Shown: positions 11,291 to 23,255, numbered from the stretch's first letter. The stretch: 64,000 nt of DNA from Margaritifera margaritifera (GCA_029931535.1 JAQPZY010000964.1:310001-374000), one strand, 5' to 3'. Notes: generated by a model not told the origin, from the letters alone. Numbers and translations are program-made.

Positions 11291-11598
11291 AACCAAAGGT
11301 CCGCAAGCACTGCCAGAATAAAATCAACAACTAGTGCTGTTTTGTTAGCCTCATGGTCTTCAGCTTTTTCTGCTGCCTGTACTTGTGCTTCTGATATGTA
11401 TTGCGCTGGTGGGTCAAAGCTGATCTGGTTGTGCTTTGTTGGTTGAGGTTGTATTTCTTGTTGATCTGGTTTCAACTGTTTTGGTATTGGCTCTGCATTG
11501 AGACTGGGGTTAGTGCCTAGTGTAAATTTACTTCTTTTAAAATGTAACACAATAATTTTGTTGTTGTATTCCTCATAGCTACCAGTATTAAAATCCAT
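11281..11598 (-). CDS. Hypothetical 105-residue ORF
   Basis: An intact minus-strand ORF encodes a hydrophilic Asn/Gln/Pro-rich protein with an Ala/Glu-rich stretch (ISEAQVQAAEKAEDHEANK) and a short hydrophobic C-terminus. It converges on the plus-strand remnant ending near 11290. Its composition looks protein-like and not random, but no family is recognised and it may be a relic of the surrounding element. Confidence 0.35.
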   Translation of the reverse strand: MDFNTGSYEEYNNKIIVLHFKRSKFTLGTNPSLNAEPIPKQLKPDQQEIQPQPTKHNQISFDPPAQYISEAQVQAAEKAEDHEANKTALVVDFILAVLADLWFLR

Positions 11599-11713
11599 GT
11601 TGCTTGGAATAATATCGAGTCCCTCCCCCTGAATGAAATCTAGCTAACTTTTGGCATTGTAAAGCACATTTTGGTAATTAATTTGGTACTTCTGTGCGTC
11701 TTCTTCATGGACA

Positions 11714-11995
11714 ATGGCATTTTCAACATTTATGACAAACAGCTATCCCAACAGCAATGTGGTGTTTGACAAAAAGGTCACAAAAGTAACATTTTTGTCA
11801 GAGTACACAAATTCCTCAATAACTTGTCTTTGCAATAAAAAGGCAACAGTTGTTTTTAACAAAGATGTACTCTATTGCATCACTCTAATCAGCAACAAGG
11901 CCGAATCATCATGCAACTTTCAGCTAAAAATCATGGTAGTTTTAGTCCCTAATAATACACTATTTGTGAATCTGGTGATATCACGGAAACTATGA
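11714..11995 (+). CDS. Hypothetical 93-residue ORF
   Basis: An open stretch starting MAFSTFMTNSYPNSNVVFD, rich in Val, Asn and Cys, with beta-type alternation and no clear motif. It lies at the right end of the virus-like block on the polymerase strand and may be a structural-protein remnant. Chance cannot be excluded. Confidence 0.3.
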   Translation: MAFSTFMTNSYPNSNVVFDKKVTKVTFLSEYTNSSITCLCNKKATVVFNKDVLYCITLISNKAESSCNFQLKIMVVLVPNNTLFVNLVISRKL

Positions 11996-11999
11996 GCTT

Positions 12000-12555
12000 C
12001 TTTGACTTTGCTACTATCTTGACTTTGCTACTTTGCTCAACACAATTGCAAACCACATATCCAAGTGACTTATTGTCCATTAAACATTAGCTGAAGGAGT
12101 ATTTTCAGGTTCATCAAATTTGCACAGGTTGAAGATCAGATTCCTCTTATCAAATGCACAAAGAAAATGGTACCTTGGTGAGGGTCTTTAATCAGTATGA
12201 CACATAATTATTGAGGTCACATCACTTTTCTGCAACAGAAAACCCATGCAAATGATTTATGGCAGGTCAAAAATTGCTAAGGATTCCAAATGTCTCATAT
12301 ACTTTTCATTAATCATCAAGTTCTTTCACAGGACTGTTATTAGTTTATTAAAACTGTATGAGAATTTTTCTTTTCAATTATTAAATATTAGACAGAAGTC
12401 ACAAAAACCACATCATTTTATGTCCAATCTCTGCCAGAGTTCATAGCACTATGATACACCTAGGTAAAAAGTGATGTCATAATGATGACTTCATAATGCA
12501 ATAATCATATCATTTCTAGTTGTGCAGTAAGCATTTTACAAAAGATGACAACTTT
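12000..12555. other. Non-coding intronic stretch
   Basis: The right border of the virus-like block is not defined. A short duplicated phrase (TTGACTTTGCTAC twice near 12003-12033) is the only structure seen. Confidence 0.4.
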
Positions 12556-12561
12556 AACAGC

Positions 12562-12755
12562 GAAGTGATCCAACAAAAGCAAAAAAAATAATCAGCTAAG
12601 TGATTCAACAAAAGCAAAAAAAATAATCAGCTAAGTGATTCAACAAAAGCAAAAAAAATAATCAGCTAAGTGATTCAACAAAAGCAAAAAAAATAATCAG
12701 CTAAGTGATTCAACAAAAGCAGACTACCTTGACACCCAAGTGATCCAACAAAAGG
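12562..12755 (+). repeat. Minisatellite, 35-bp unit, about 5 copies
   Basis: The unit is CAACAAAAGCAAAAAAAATA followed by ATCAGCTAAGTGATT. Middle copies are identical; flanking copies are partial and diverged (CAACAAAAGCAGACT, CAACAAAAGGCC). Confidence 0.9.
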
Positions 12756-12759
12756 CCTT

Positions 12760-13690
12760 ACTGTATTTGCATACAAGAAACCATACCATAGTGCAACCAA
12801 TCATAATCTTTTATTTATACCATGTGATTAAGCATTATAACTACATACTGCACAGTTTCTTAATTTATCTCATCTGCGTAGGCTATACTGGATGCCAAAA
12901 ATCCCATGCTGTGGCCTGAGTTGTTTCCCTTGCTAAAAATTTGCTATTCCCACATTTATATCTTGCTAGGTTCTCTATGTCATCTTCACATTAATAATTG
13001 GTCTTCAAATTTATTTAAAAATTCCCCCCTCCAAAAAAAGACCTTAACAAAACTTCTTTCTTAAGCACGTTTCCTTTTTAGTTTGTTTTAAAGGAAAAGA
13101 TAGAATTTATATCCTGTAACAATGTATGTCAATGCAACAAGTGTTTAAAATAAAATTACAAAGTAACATAGAATATTTACAAAATATTACTGATTTTCCT
13201 TTAGCTCTGCAGCAGAAATAAATCAGGACACTGTCAGCTATTTTCACAATTTGAAATGTTATGGTAGAGTAATATATGTGTTTGTCAAATATTATTATAA
13301 GTTCATGGGAGATAATCCAATTAAAAAGAGGAAATAAGCACAATCATATTCTGAGCCTCACAACTATAATGACATCAAAAGCATCATCAACTGCTACTAC
13401 TACCACACAACAACTAAAATATAAACAATGAATAATAATAATAACAATAACAACAACCACAAGAACAAAAAAAAAAACATCAGTTCCTTAAAGGGACTAA
13501 TGTTCTTTGAAACAAATTTCCAGGAAACCTGGAGAAGTTCCTTTTTTCTTTTTAACTCCTGAGGACTGAATCCGATATTCTTGAGAAACTGGTATTCTTG
13601 AGAAACTACAATATACCAAATTTGTAACAAAACTACAATATACCAAATTTGGTAACAAAACTATTTTCTCTGTTTGAGTTTACATGTTAA
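12760..13690. other. Non-coding intronic stretch
   Basis: AT-rich. It includes an (AATAAT/AAC)-rich low-complexity tract at about 13425-13480 and a 26-bp duplication containing AACTACAATATACCAAATTT near 13602-13650. No gene seen. Confidence 0.5.
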
Positions 13691-13694
13691 CAAG

Positions 13695-14830
13695 ACATCT
13701 GTCTGAATGGCACCATTTTCTTTTAGGGCCAACTAGATATCATTAGAAGTCTTTTAATAAAAAATCTGTGTCAATATGACCATCTATTCCAGATCGCTAC
13801 ATCCATCCATTTAGGAAAAGTGGCCATATTGGATGTCTGGAGCGCACCATTTCATTTAGGACTAACTAGACACCATATGACATCTTTCAGCAAAAAATCC
13901 ATGTCAATATGACCATCTATTCAGGAGAAGAGGCAATAAAAAGATGTTTAAAATGGCTGTCATGTGTCCATATTGGACGTCAGATAAATGCCATTCTCTT
14001 TAGCACCAACTAGACTTTATATGAAATCTTTTATTGAAAACCCATGCCAATATAACCATCCATTCATGATGAGTAGTGGTAGTGAGATTTTCATTATGGC
14101 CACTGTGGTAGAAAAATTTGATGTCTGAGGGCATGTCCATCTTCATTCAGTCCCAACAAGACGAAAACACAGTTTTGATACAACAACCACCTATTCAGGA
14201 GGAATAGAGACAAAATCATAATAAGATTTTCAAAATGGATGCCATAGTGGCCATATTAGATGTCAGATCCAGCACCAATTCATTTAGAAACAACTAGACA
14301 TTATAAGAAGTATAAGAAGTATTCCAGTAAAAAAAAAACATGCTGATACCACCATCATTCTTGGAGAAGTAGCAATAAGAAGATTGTCAAGATGGCTGTC
14401 ATGGCTGCCATACTGGAAGTCAGATTGGCATCAGATAGTATAAAAAGTTTTTTAGTAAAAACCCTATGTCAATATGACTGTCCGTTCAGGAGTAGCAATA
14501 ACATGATTTCAGATTGGAATCATTTTCACTAAGGACCAACTAGACACGAAAAGAAGTCTTTCAGCAAAAACCCCATGTCAATATGAACATTCATTCAGGA
14601 GGAGTAACATTACAAGTTTTAAATTGGCCTAAATGGCGGCAATATTGGACGTCAGAACAGTAACTTTATCATTTTGGACCAACACGAGATCATAAGAAGT
14701 CTTTTGGTGAAAAGCCCATGTTGATATGGTCATCCTTTCAGGGTAGTAATAGCAAAATTTTCAAAGTGGCCACCATGGCAGCCATATTGGAAGTCAGATT
14801 GGTACCATTTTCATTTAGGGCCAACTAGTT
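13695..14830 (+). repeat. Tandem array, ~145-bp unit, about 8 diverged copies
   Basis: Each unit has a GGCCATATTGGATGTCAG core, a CATTTAGGACCAACTAGAC segment and a CATGTCAATATGACCATC segment followed by TTCAGGAG. Cores lie near 13826, 13970, 14110, 14250, 14408, 14640 and 14790. A short AGAAGTAT duplication occurs at 14300. It lies in the intron between coding exons 15821 and 8031. Confidence 0.85.
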
Positions 14831-14834
14831 TAAG

Positions 14835-15815
14835 ATGATCATCATTAGGTTAGACTTGTATTTTGTTTTGTTTTTAATGGTGTGTGGTATTTTAAATCTA
14901 TTTACATCTCATTTTAATTTTTGCACAGCAGTGATAATTTACATAAACCTCTACTTTGGCAGATTATGGAAAATAAAAGATATTTTGAAATATAAAGAAT
15001 GCAGTATTAAAATTAAAGTTAGGTGTATAATGAAAAGACTCAAAGCTGAAGTAGCATCTCAACCAATACAGGTTTTTCAACACAACACACACTGGTACAA
15101 TAAAAATCAATAATGTACAGCTCATTGTATAATAACACTAAAAACCAAGAACATCGATAAACTGCATTTAGTTTAATACGACTCTGCCACAAAATGACAA
15201 CTGGGGCCTCATTTACCTACAATTCTTGGCTAATCAAATATATTTCTTTCAGTAAAGGTTTTCCAGCTAATATTCATAAAAGGTGAAATACAACATGCAA
15301 TACAATGAATTTAAAATCTTTTAATTAAAAGAAATTAAATTAATTTAATTAAAAGAAATATTGATATTTAAATGTTTATTATATCTCAGATGGTATTTAT
15401 TCATTGGTTCCACACACACACAAACACACACACACACATTTATAATGAATTTCCATGTCAACAATTATAAAATCACAATTTTCACCAAGATTTCTTTTAC
15501 ATGTTTCTTACATTAATTTGTATTCTGTAAACTATATAAAAATTCAAATTTGTCTTAGCTGTATAAAATGAATGATATAAATTAATGCAAGAATCAATCA
15601 ATCATAACCTATAAATGCATCTTGATAAAGAATATATGTAACCAATTTTAGCAAAGACATACTGTACTTAAAAATATGGGTGGCAATGGAAATTGCAAAT
15701 TGTGAAAGGAAAATGTTCCATCTTGGTCTATCATAATGAAACATTATATCGGTGAAGTACCACATACTGCAGGCAGTAAAATCGTTATCCTCTAGATTGA
15801 TGTGAAATTTGAATT
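14835..15815. other. Intronic stretch with CA microsatellite
   Basis: A short (CA)n tract lies at about 15411-15438, with an AATTAAAAGAAATTAAATTA inverted/duplicated patch at 15320-15360. No exon supported. Confidence 0.5.
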
Positions 15816-15820
15816 CTTAC

Positions 15821-15852
15821 CATTTGTGTCTCTTTTGAACTCATCTTTGTGT
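15821..15852 (-). CDS. Coiled-coil protein, exon B (32-bp micro-exon)
   Basis: A 32-base exon between TTTTTCAG and ATG/GTAAGA encodes HKDEFKRDTN plus split codons. Both split codons agree with the neighbours: AG+A with the exon at 16316 and G+AC with the exon at 8031. The double phase match and good splice sites are the support for such a short exon. It continues the charged helical pattern. Confidence 0.7.
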
Positions 15853-16315
15853 CTGAAAAATGAAAACTGCATGATTATGAAGTTGCAATGAATTTGCTTC
15901 CTTAATTAGATTTCAAAGTAAATTTAAATTATTTAATCAAGGTTTATACTAGCAGTATCAAGTAAAACTCAAGTGGTACATTGTGGAATGCTGTGATGAT
16001 AAACAGTTATCTGTGACCAAAATAATTAGGCAATACAAAAAATATTTAATAATCTTCAGATAATAATAAATTATAATCATAAAAAGTTTGCCATTTTCTT
16101 GATGACAACTATGGGTGGATCTCTTATGTAACATAGAAAACTCAAATTTTTGGTTGGAGATTGTGGTTGTTTTGAACCTTCTTTTCTCACAGATAAAAAG
16201 ATACTTTACAATGGAACTGAACAAATTAATCAAATGAAGCCAATCATTTGAGTTATTGTGGTTTCAGTTACTGAAGTTTTACTGTATTTCCCCTCCAAAT
16301 GTATAGTTTACGTAC

Positions 16316-16419
16316 CTGATATGCTGGAGTTTAAACTGAGCTTGCAAAGCATCAAACTTTTCAAGGATTGCTTTGTTTGCTGCTTCTACTTTACATGTAT
16401 CATTCTGGCACTGTGTTAG
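16316..16419 (-). CDS. Coiled-coil protein, exon A (first exon identified)
   Basis: A 104-base exon between CCCCACAG and CATATCAG/GTACGT encodes CQNDTCKVEAANKAILEKFD followed by ALQAQFKLQH, an amphipathic helix with heptad-like hydrophobics that runs into the coiled coil of the next exons. It begins in phase 0, so an upstream coding exon ending on a codon boundary is expected. That exon was not securely found; a promoter-like motif cluster lies 3.2 kb upstream at 19.65 kb. Confidence 0.7.
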
Positions 16420-16429
16420 CTGTGGGGAG

Positions 16430-18425
16430 TGAAAAGACATTTCTTCAGATTATATGTGAGAGATTTTGATTTGAAAAAGGAAAGGTTAACACATAATCAT
16501 AAGGAAATGATGATACATTTTCAGATGCAAACAAAGATAAACAGAATGAGACATATTTATAGACAGACAAAAGACAGCATGTAAAAAACAAATTCTATGA
16601 TGTTCTATTCATGTAATTTTCACATGAACATAAAAAAAACCAGACAACAAATCTTAGAAGGCCACAGTTTCTGCCAGGCTTCACCACAGGATTTTGAAAG
16701 TTGCATTCCAGGACCGCTTACTTGAAAAAAGTTGCAGTCCCAGCAGTCAAACTTGCAGTCCCAATTAAGACACTTTTTTTACCTTACAATAATTAAGAAC
16801 ACTGTATTGTTGTGTCACCAATTTATATGTCATTAGACTGCTAATGCTCATTCAATGTGAAATATTTAGTATTATAATAAATGAATGAAAAATTAAGGCA
16901 GTTGAAAACCATAATTGTGTTTGTGTTGTTGCAACTATAACAATTCTCAATGCTTTACCTTGCCATTCGTTAATTTTGTGTGCAGCTAGAAGGGATCAAG
17001 GAAGAAATTACACTTTCCTTTCTATATTAATTTATTTATTTAGCTTAATTCCATTTCAAGTCAATCAATTTTCCAAGACACTAGAAGATGAAACAAATGA
17101 CCATGTTCCATTTACTTTTTTTCTCTTTTTCTCATGGTCATACGATTATGTTGAACTTAGCAAGTTCAGTGTTCCTTGGATTGCCATTGCATTATTCCTT
17201 CCACAGTCACAACACCATGTGCATAAAGCTAATAATGTTACACTGTTTTCTCATTTTTCGGCCCATGGGAATGTCCTATTGCTTGATTCATTCCACAAAT
17301 CTCTCAGTCTCTTTGGCATTCTGTTTTTTTTTTCTTTATAAAAACTACATGCATCTACTAATTTCTGTCAGCTAGTGTCGCAAGAATCATACTTGTCTAC
17401 AGCCTTTCACTTGGCACCAAAGAAATTATGTAAAGTTGCCATCGGAATAGTGCACATATGATAATCACTTGAAAATGAAGGTATATCTATTCATGACACT
17501 GAAAAACAGTTGATTTTATGATGATTTATGATGATTAACATGGCAGTTAGTATTCCTCTGACATACAAAATAAATCCCAAAATCTTGGCACTATTTTCTA
17601 AATACAGTATAAGATAACCAGAGGTCACGCTACCAGAAGTGGGCAAGTAAGTCACAGAAAAATGTTAACTTTGCCTTTTTTATTAGGAAAGTGAAAACGA
17701 CTTCACGCTGTCATTTTTTTTTTATAGATCCACACCAAGTGACAGTAGTTTATGGCTTTTGAGATGCTTCCTCAACTCAGCCAAGTAGTTATTTTTAAGC
17801 CCCAATTTAAATGGATTTCATGTTGCCTTAGCAGGTGTTCATATCAATTGCACCGACAAAACAAACTTTTGCACATTCACAGGCATGTGTTTCAATAGCT
17901 GACTGACCATTAACTATTCCCCCATCAAGATATCACAGGCCGATTTCCACAAGTTATCATTTGATAATGAAAACTTAACTTGTGCTTCAAAACTAAATCA
18001 TGTAAATGTAAATAACAATTTGTGTTTTAAGAATAGAATCAGTGAAAGCACTTTCTAAATGTATATTTTGAAGATTTTAACTACTGTGCTTGCGTTATTT
18101 TCTTCACAAAATCAGCTTGAAACCGTAAGTGAACCTATCAGGGGTAATAATGGCTGGCATCATTGTGTTTTGGAAGTACGTCTTCATTAGACCAGTCTGT
18201 CTGTTTTCATAATTATACAATTCGTAGAAATCAAAGTGTAACTATTATGTGATAAAAGATTTAGCCTAAAAACAAAAATGTGTTGCTCAGAAACGTATGG
18301 GACAATGCTATGCTGTGGAATCGATAAGAGCTGCAACTTAAGGTCAAGGTTGTTTTCTTACATAACTCATTTTTTTGAAAATATGAGAAAAAGTAGCAAA
18401 GAAAAAAAATATCCAACCAATACAC
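16430..18425. other. Non-coding stretch
   Basis: No coding exon is supported. Candidates such as a 27-base segment between CCTTCTAG and AAG/GTAAAG (16959-16985, minus) have a suitable phase but are too short to trust. Two long plus-strand ORFs at 16976-17375 are Phe/Ser/Leu-rich and look like chance. Confidence 0.45.
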
Positions 18426-18429
18426 GGCA

Positions 18430-18573
18430 TTATTAGGAGTACAAAGACAAATATTAAAACCATACATTATTACGAGTACAAAGAAAATATTAAAACCATA
18501 CATTATTACAAGTACAAAGACAAATATTAAAACGATCCATTATTACGAGTACAAAGACAAATATTAAAACCAT
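18430..18573 (+). repeat. Minisatellite, ~37-bp unit, 4 copies
   Basis: The unit is ATTATTACGAGTACAAAGAC followed by AAATATTAAAACCATAC. Four copies differ by a few bases. Confidence 0.9.
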
Positions 18574-18579
18574 AAATTT

Positions 18580-19645
18580 TCAATCCAATCTTTCACCTAG
18601 AGTGTGGTCATATAAAGAAAATCATTGTTTCAAAAAATAGATGCATCTACATGGGATGCGTCATGCCATATTTTCATATTTATACTTGGCTGTGTGCTGA
18701 TTTAGTTACTTCATTGCTTCAGTTCATTGTCGATGTATAAGTAAAGTAGTGTTTCAACCAGATTACATCATTGTAATTATAAAGAGCTATAAATAGTTAA
18801 TCAACTGCCACTAGAACAAGTAATTTAATTTGTATACTTTTAAAAACTTCACCAAAAAATGACAGTCAAAAGATTCACATTTAATTTAGAATCAACTCCC
18901 TCAACATGCAGTTGTAAAGTTGAGATTACTCATCAGTGACCACTGTGGTTTGAATGGATGAACACTATGATTTTCAAGATGCTCTCATGTACATGTTATA
19001 GGGGTTGTTTCAAACTAGTTTAGAAATGTTGTCGACTGACATTTACTAGTGAAGAAACTAACAAAAAATTAAATTTGTTGTTTAATGTCAGTTGCTTAAG
19101 TATTTTTACCTATTTTTAAATACAATACTGTAATCTAGGTACTCCTGTCATTTAAAATTAATTACAATGTACAGTTTCTGCTATGCTTTTTTTGAAGTCA
19201 TATGGCCAAAATACATTGGATATATTTCTAAATATATATCAAGTATGAATACACTGCATATGAGTATGATACATTCATACACTTACAAAATGAGTTTATA
19301 ATGTTATAATATGCATACAACACAGAAAACATTCTATTTGAAGATAAAGATAAAGTATTGCTTAAAAACAATTTTAAATGCAAATATGCATAATCAGAAA
19401 TACAGGACACAGTTCAAATAAGAGAACCTGAGCACACACACACACACACACATATAGCCTAGAGTAACCACCTTTCGTGGACTTAAGATGAATTTTAACA
19501 CGTTCGTTATAATATTATGATAATCTATTCAAATAAACCATAAAAAGCGTTCAACTATATCTACTTCATTTAATCAGTGTGAAAAATTTTTTGGCATTCA
19601 TGTACATTAGTTCATAATTACTGTTTTTCCGAGCATGTGCATGTT
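18580..19645. other. Non-coding stretch with CA microsatellite
   Basis: A short (AC)n run lies at about 19433-19452. Nothing else recognised. Confidence 0.5.
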
Positions 19646-19649
19646 TACT

Positions 19650-19702
19650 TATTTCCGGAAGTGACGTCCTTGGTTCATGACACAGACTAAAAAGTCACGT
19701 GG
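19650..19702. promoter_or_regulatory. Promoter-like cluster of ETS, CRE and E-box motifs
   Basis: TTTCCGGAAGTGACGTC (19652-19668) is an ETS-family site (CCGGAAGTG) fused to a CRE-like TGACGTC, and GTCACGTGGC (19694-19703) contains a CACGTG E-box. ETS-CRE composites are typical of housekeeping, often bidirectional, animal promoters. It could drive the minus-strand coiled-coil gene, whose first known exon is 3.2 kb away, or an unseen plus-strand transcript. Function is inferred from motifs alone. Confidence 0.45.
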
Positions 19703-19704
19703 CA

Positions 19705-21320
19705 TATGACTGGACTGTGCCAGTTAGACCAAGGTATTGTTATTATTAGTTTATAGCATCTCCGTGTTTTTGAAATTAAAATTTGTGATTATTTAAAAAT
19801 GAATAATTTTTTTCCGTTAATTCTATATGCAGTTTGTGCACTTACATTACTGCTTTTTTTTCTTTACCATATAGGTACATGACTCAATAGACTGAGAGAG
19901 AGACAGACAGGCATACAGAGAGACAGAGGGAGAGAGAAATTTAAAAATATACACTGGTGAATGGATACACATTTTATTATAATAGATTCAATGTCTTTTG
20001 GTGAATAATATATGTTTATTATAAAATAATACTGAAACAAAAAAGTCCGTAGTGAATATACATTTAGAGTGTAAATTTTTCTTACGTTGTATAAGAACTC
20101 TACATGATTAAAACCAAATATTTACATTGGCTATCCAGTTGTAGAAATTCCCAAAGTGGATTATCCTGTTCAAAATATGTATACAAAGCCAACATGTGAT
20201 CGGTGCTATCTGTAGCATATAACAGAAAATTAAAAGTCAAAAAGTCGGACACAAAAAAGCCATTATTGAAAACAGATTTTCATTATGACTTTTTAAAATT
20301 ACATGAAATTACCTTTTTGAATCGCATTTAGTATGCTTTTACTATCAAATTGTATTCTTTCCCTTCTGAAGAATGCTGGTGACACAGCTGATGATGTCAT
20401 TATTTCAAAACAAGCACATTATATTGCGAGAAACATGGCACACGATTGAAGGAGGCCCACAACAACTGGCCGTTGGATGATATATATTTATTACGTTTCT
20501 TGCTTTGCTGCCACTTCTCCATGTTCAGCTCTCACTTCTCCCTATTCTGTCCAAAAGGAGAAGTAACTTCTCCCTAAAATTCAAGTCTAGCTTGACCCCT
20601 GGATAACATGCAAGTTTTCAAACATCGCATAAGGATTTTTAATATGATGGATTAAAATTGTGCTGAGTAATGCTTATCAAAGAGAAGTATAAAAGCACAC
20701 ATGCGTGCAATTAGTCTTTTGATACAAATGATCGTTAGGCACAGACAATTGATGAACAGATGTGTTTGTCTCCTTGTCTGCTCAGATCTATTAACCTATG
20801 CAGCTTCATCAATCACATTCAAGTCACCTGAACTTTGTTTGATAGTTCGCACACTATATGACTCATACTCACTTTGTACAAAAAGGATCAAACAAAAGTG
20901 AATTTCGGTTACAAAAACACCAGCATACCAAGGACTAAGCTGTTGGAATTTTCATGCGTCCAAAAATGAAAAATATATATACTTTTATGCTGATTTCAGC
21001 ATCCTGGAGAACCTTGTCTGTGATAAAAAAAAAAGTGACCTCATTAGAGAGTTGGCCTCTCATGCAGTGGGGGAGGTGGAAGAGGAGGGTGGAGTACGCT
21101 ACATTTAATGAAGCATTACTTCCATTCATGACGAGGTGGCCTACAACTAAGGTGCAGCGTCTGTTTATGACGAGTTTGGTTTTGGTTTGGCAGAGAAGTT
21201 GTTTAGTGTCGAAGCAACTGGAATAAGGAAATAAAATACCACTGTAGACAACCTGTGCTGATCTGATGGAACCTTTTGGTTCCGAGACCTGAACACTCCA
21301 TTGAGCAACCATGGCTCCTA
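19705..21320. other. Non-coding stretch
   Basis: A GA-rich patch (AGAGAGAGACAGACAGG) lies at 19894-19938. The overlapping ORFs at 20935-21375 are partly made of the GT microsatellite and show no family motif. Confidence 0.45.
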
Positions 21321-21326
21321 GTGATG

Positions 21327-21327
<1 letters not shown>

Positions 21328-21372
<45 letters not shown>
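21328..21372 (+). repeat. (GT)n microsatellite
   Basis: A pure GT dinucleotide run of about 22 units. Confidence 0.95.
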
Positions 21373-21373
<1 letters not shown>

Positions 21374-21374
21374 A

Positions 21375-22515
21375 CTATATGCTCTGAAAATTTATGACAT
21401 TGATATATACAAGTAATACCTGTTGAACGATTTGACTTTTAGTCGAACGTAGACAGTTCTCTTTTCTGCAACTGGGATCGGACATTTAGGCATAAAACAT
21501 GTCATACTTTCTCTAACTCTCAGTTCTGTATTCCATCAGCGCGTTTCCACAATGTCATTATCATGTAGGACCAAACTAATCCCGATCAAGATCGTACACT
21601 CTAAAATTGGAAGGAAATTTCGTGGGTATACTTAATACGCGGTCACTGGACATCATTCCGTTGATGAAATTTTGCGATCATGAGCATAACGCGGTACCAA
21701 ACTATAATGTCTTTCGTCTGTAATATAGATTAACTTCGGGAAGCTGAAGGGATCCCATTGGAAATAAGTTTTAACAAACTCTGATGGGTTTACCTTTGCG
21801 GATCATGTGGTTTTATGTTTGTTTGTATTACTATTTGTGTTATTTGTTGATCCTGCCTAAATACAAATGATTGAATATGATAAAATGATATTAATGATAA
21901 ATCTATATGCAAAAATCTTATCGTGAAGATAAAAACATAGTAAAACAATTTTCATCGAAATAAAAATCCTCTTCCCTCGAAAATCGAGTCTTAGTTTGTA
22001 ACCTCTGAGGGAGACTATTACAGATCATAATCACATCTTTAATAAAGAAACAAAATTATCAAGAGACAATAAATATGTTAAAAGCAGGAACATGTACAGA
22101 GAAGTGTGTACACAAAAGCAAAGGAAATACGAAATTTTATATAAACCGTCATATTGTTGGGAAAAAAAAGAGAGAGTTTAACTTATTTTATTGCCTTAAT
22201 GCGAAGTCAGGCAACAACTTCTCGCAGCTTTAGCTCTTCTATATACCCCGTGTAACAGGTAATAATATATGGCCAGCGGTTCTCTCCGTGCAGATACTCG
22301 TGCATGTAGTAAGATAAATGATATTAGCATGCACTTTTTTCGGCTACTGGGGATGCTTTACAGTGAGGGAAAACCCTCGAAAGTACACAAGTATGCCAGT
22401 AGAAAATTACTGGCATTCATCACCCATCTTAACTACTCTTTCAACTGCTACCCATATCTGCTACTTCGGCTATTGTAAATTTATTCTGACCAATCAATTG
22501 AAACTGTAAAATGTA
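21375..22515. other. Non-coding stretch
   Basis: No gene, RNA or repeat that I can support. Confidence 0.4.
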
Positions 22516-22519
22516 ACAG

Positions 22520-22577
22520 ATGCAACAGAGAAAAAAAAAAAAAAAAAAAAAACAAGAAAAAAAAAAAAAAAAAAAAC
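22520..22577 (+). repeat. Poly(A) tracts
   Basis: Two long A runs separated by CAAG. They could be retroposon tails, but no retroposon body is recognised upstream. Confidence 0.85.
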
Positions 22578-22640
22578 GAAATGGTATAATCCGAAAAAAT
22601 ATATTATATATGCGTAATACAAATACGGTACCGATGACCA

Positions 22641-22877
22641 GAATACATATATTAGGCAGATGGACATAATATACTTCCTCTTTCGGTTTGTGGTCATATA
22701 AATAGAAACTGGATTTATCGAGCTGCTTTTTTCTCGTGTGATTTTTTTTATTTTTGTCGAATACATATATTAGGCAGATGGAAATAATATACTTCCTCTT
22801 TCGGTTTGTGGTCATATAAATAGAGACTGGATTTATCGAACTGCTTTTTTCTCGTGTGATTTTTTTATTTTTGTCGA
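22641..22877 (+). repeat. 118-bp tandem duplication
   Basis: Two near-identical copies begin GAATACATATATTAGGCAGA and end TTTTTGTCGA. They differ at only a handful of positions, so the duplication is recent. Confidence 0.9.
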
Positions 22878-22879
22878 TG

Positions 22880-23255
22880 TTTATTTTTCTTTTTTCTTTT
22901 GGCTCTTGTCTTTCATTATTGTTTGGTAATATGCTTACGATATTATAAGATAAAGAATGTTGTAGGTATTTTCAGAAATGAATCAGCTATTCCGAAAAAA
23001 ATAATATATATAAAATTAGCAACAGTTTTCTTTTCTTTTTTGTACACGTACTAAGGCATGCCCAAACCGTAAACACAAACTTTATAGTTGTTTTGTATGT
23101 TATACACAGTGAATAGTAATTATATAAATCATTTTAGTGGTTGATTTTGGTCTTTACGCATTTCATTTGGTTGAATCTGTTTTGCGTCAACTTGGAATAA
23201 TGCCACAATTGGGAATCCCGAGTTGAAGCACTCGTTCTCTAGAAATGTCAAGACC
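22880..23255. other. Non-coding stretch upstream of a TATA box
   Basis: No coding signal. This would be the upstream region of the candidate gene at 23.3 kb. Confidence 0.4.

Noticed and set aside
16976..17375. Two overlapping plus-strand ORFs of 95 and 121 codons
   Set aside because: Phe/Leu/Ser-rich composition, no motif, no splice context, and overlap in two frames.
20935..21375. 146-codon minus-strand ORF and its 90-codon opposite
   Set aside because: The N-terminus is a (TH)n peptide from the GT microsatellite, and neither frame shows a family signature.
22441..22815. 124-codon minus-strand ORF
   Set aside because: It is translated poly(A) and the 118-bp duplication (runs of Phe, Lys), so it is low-complexity artefact.
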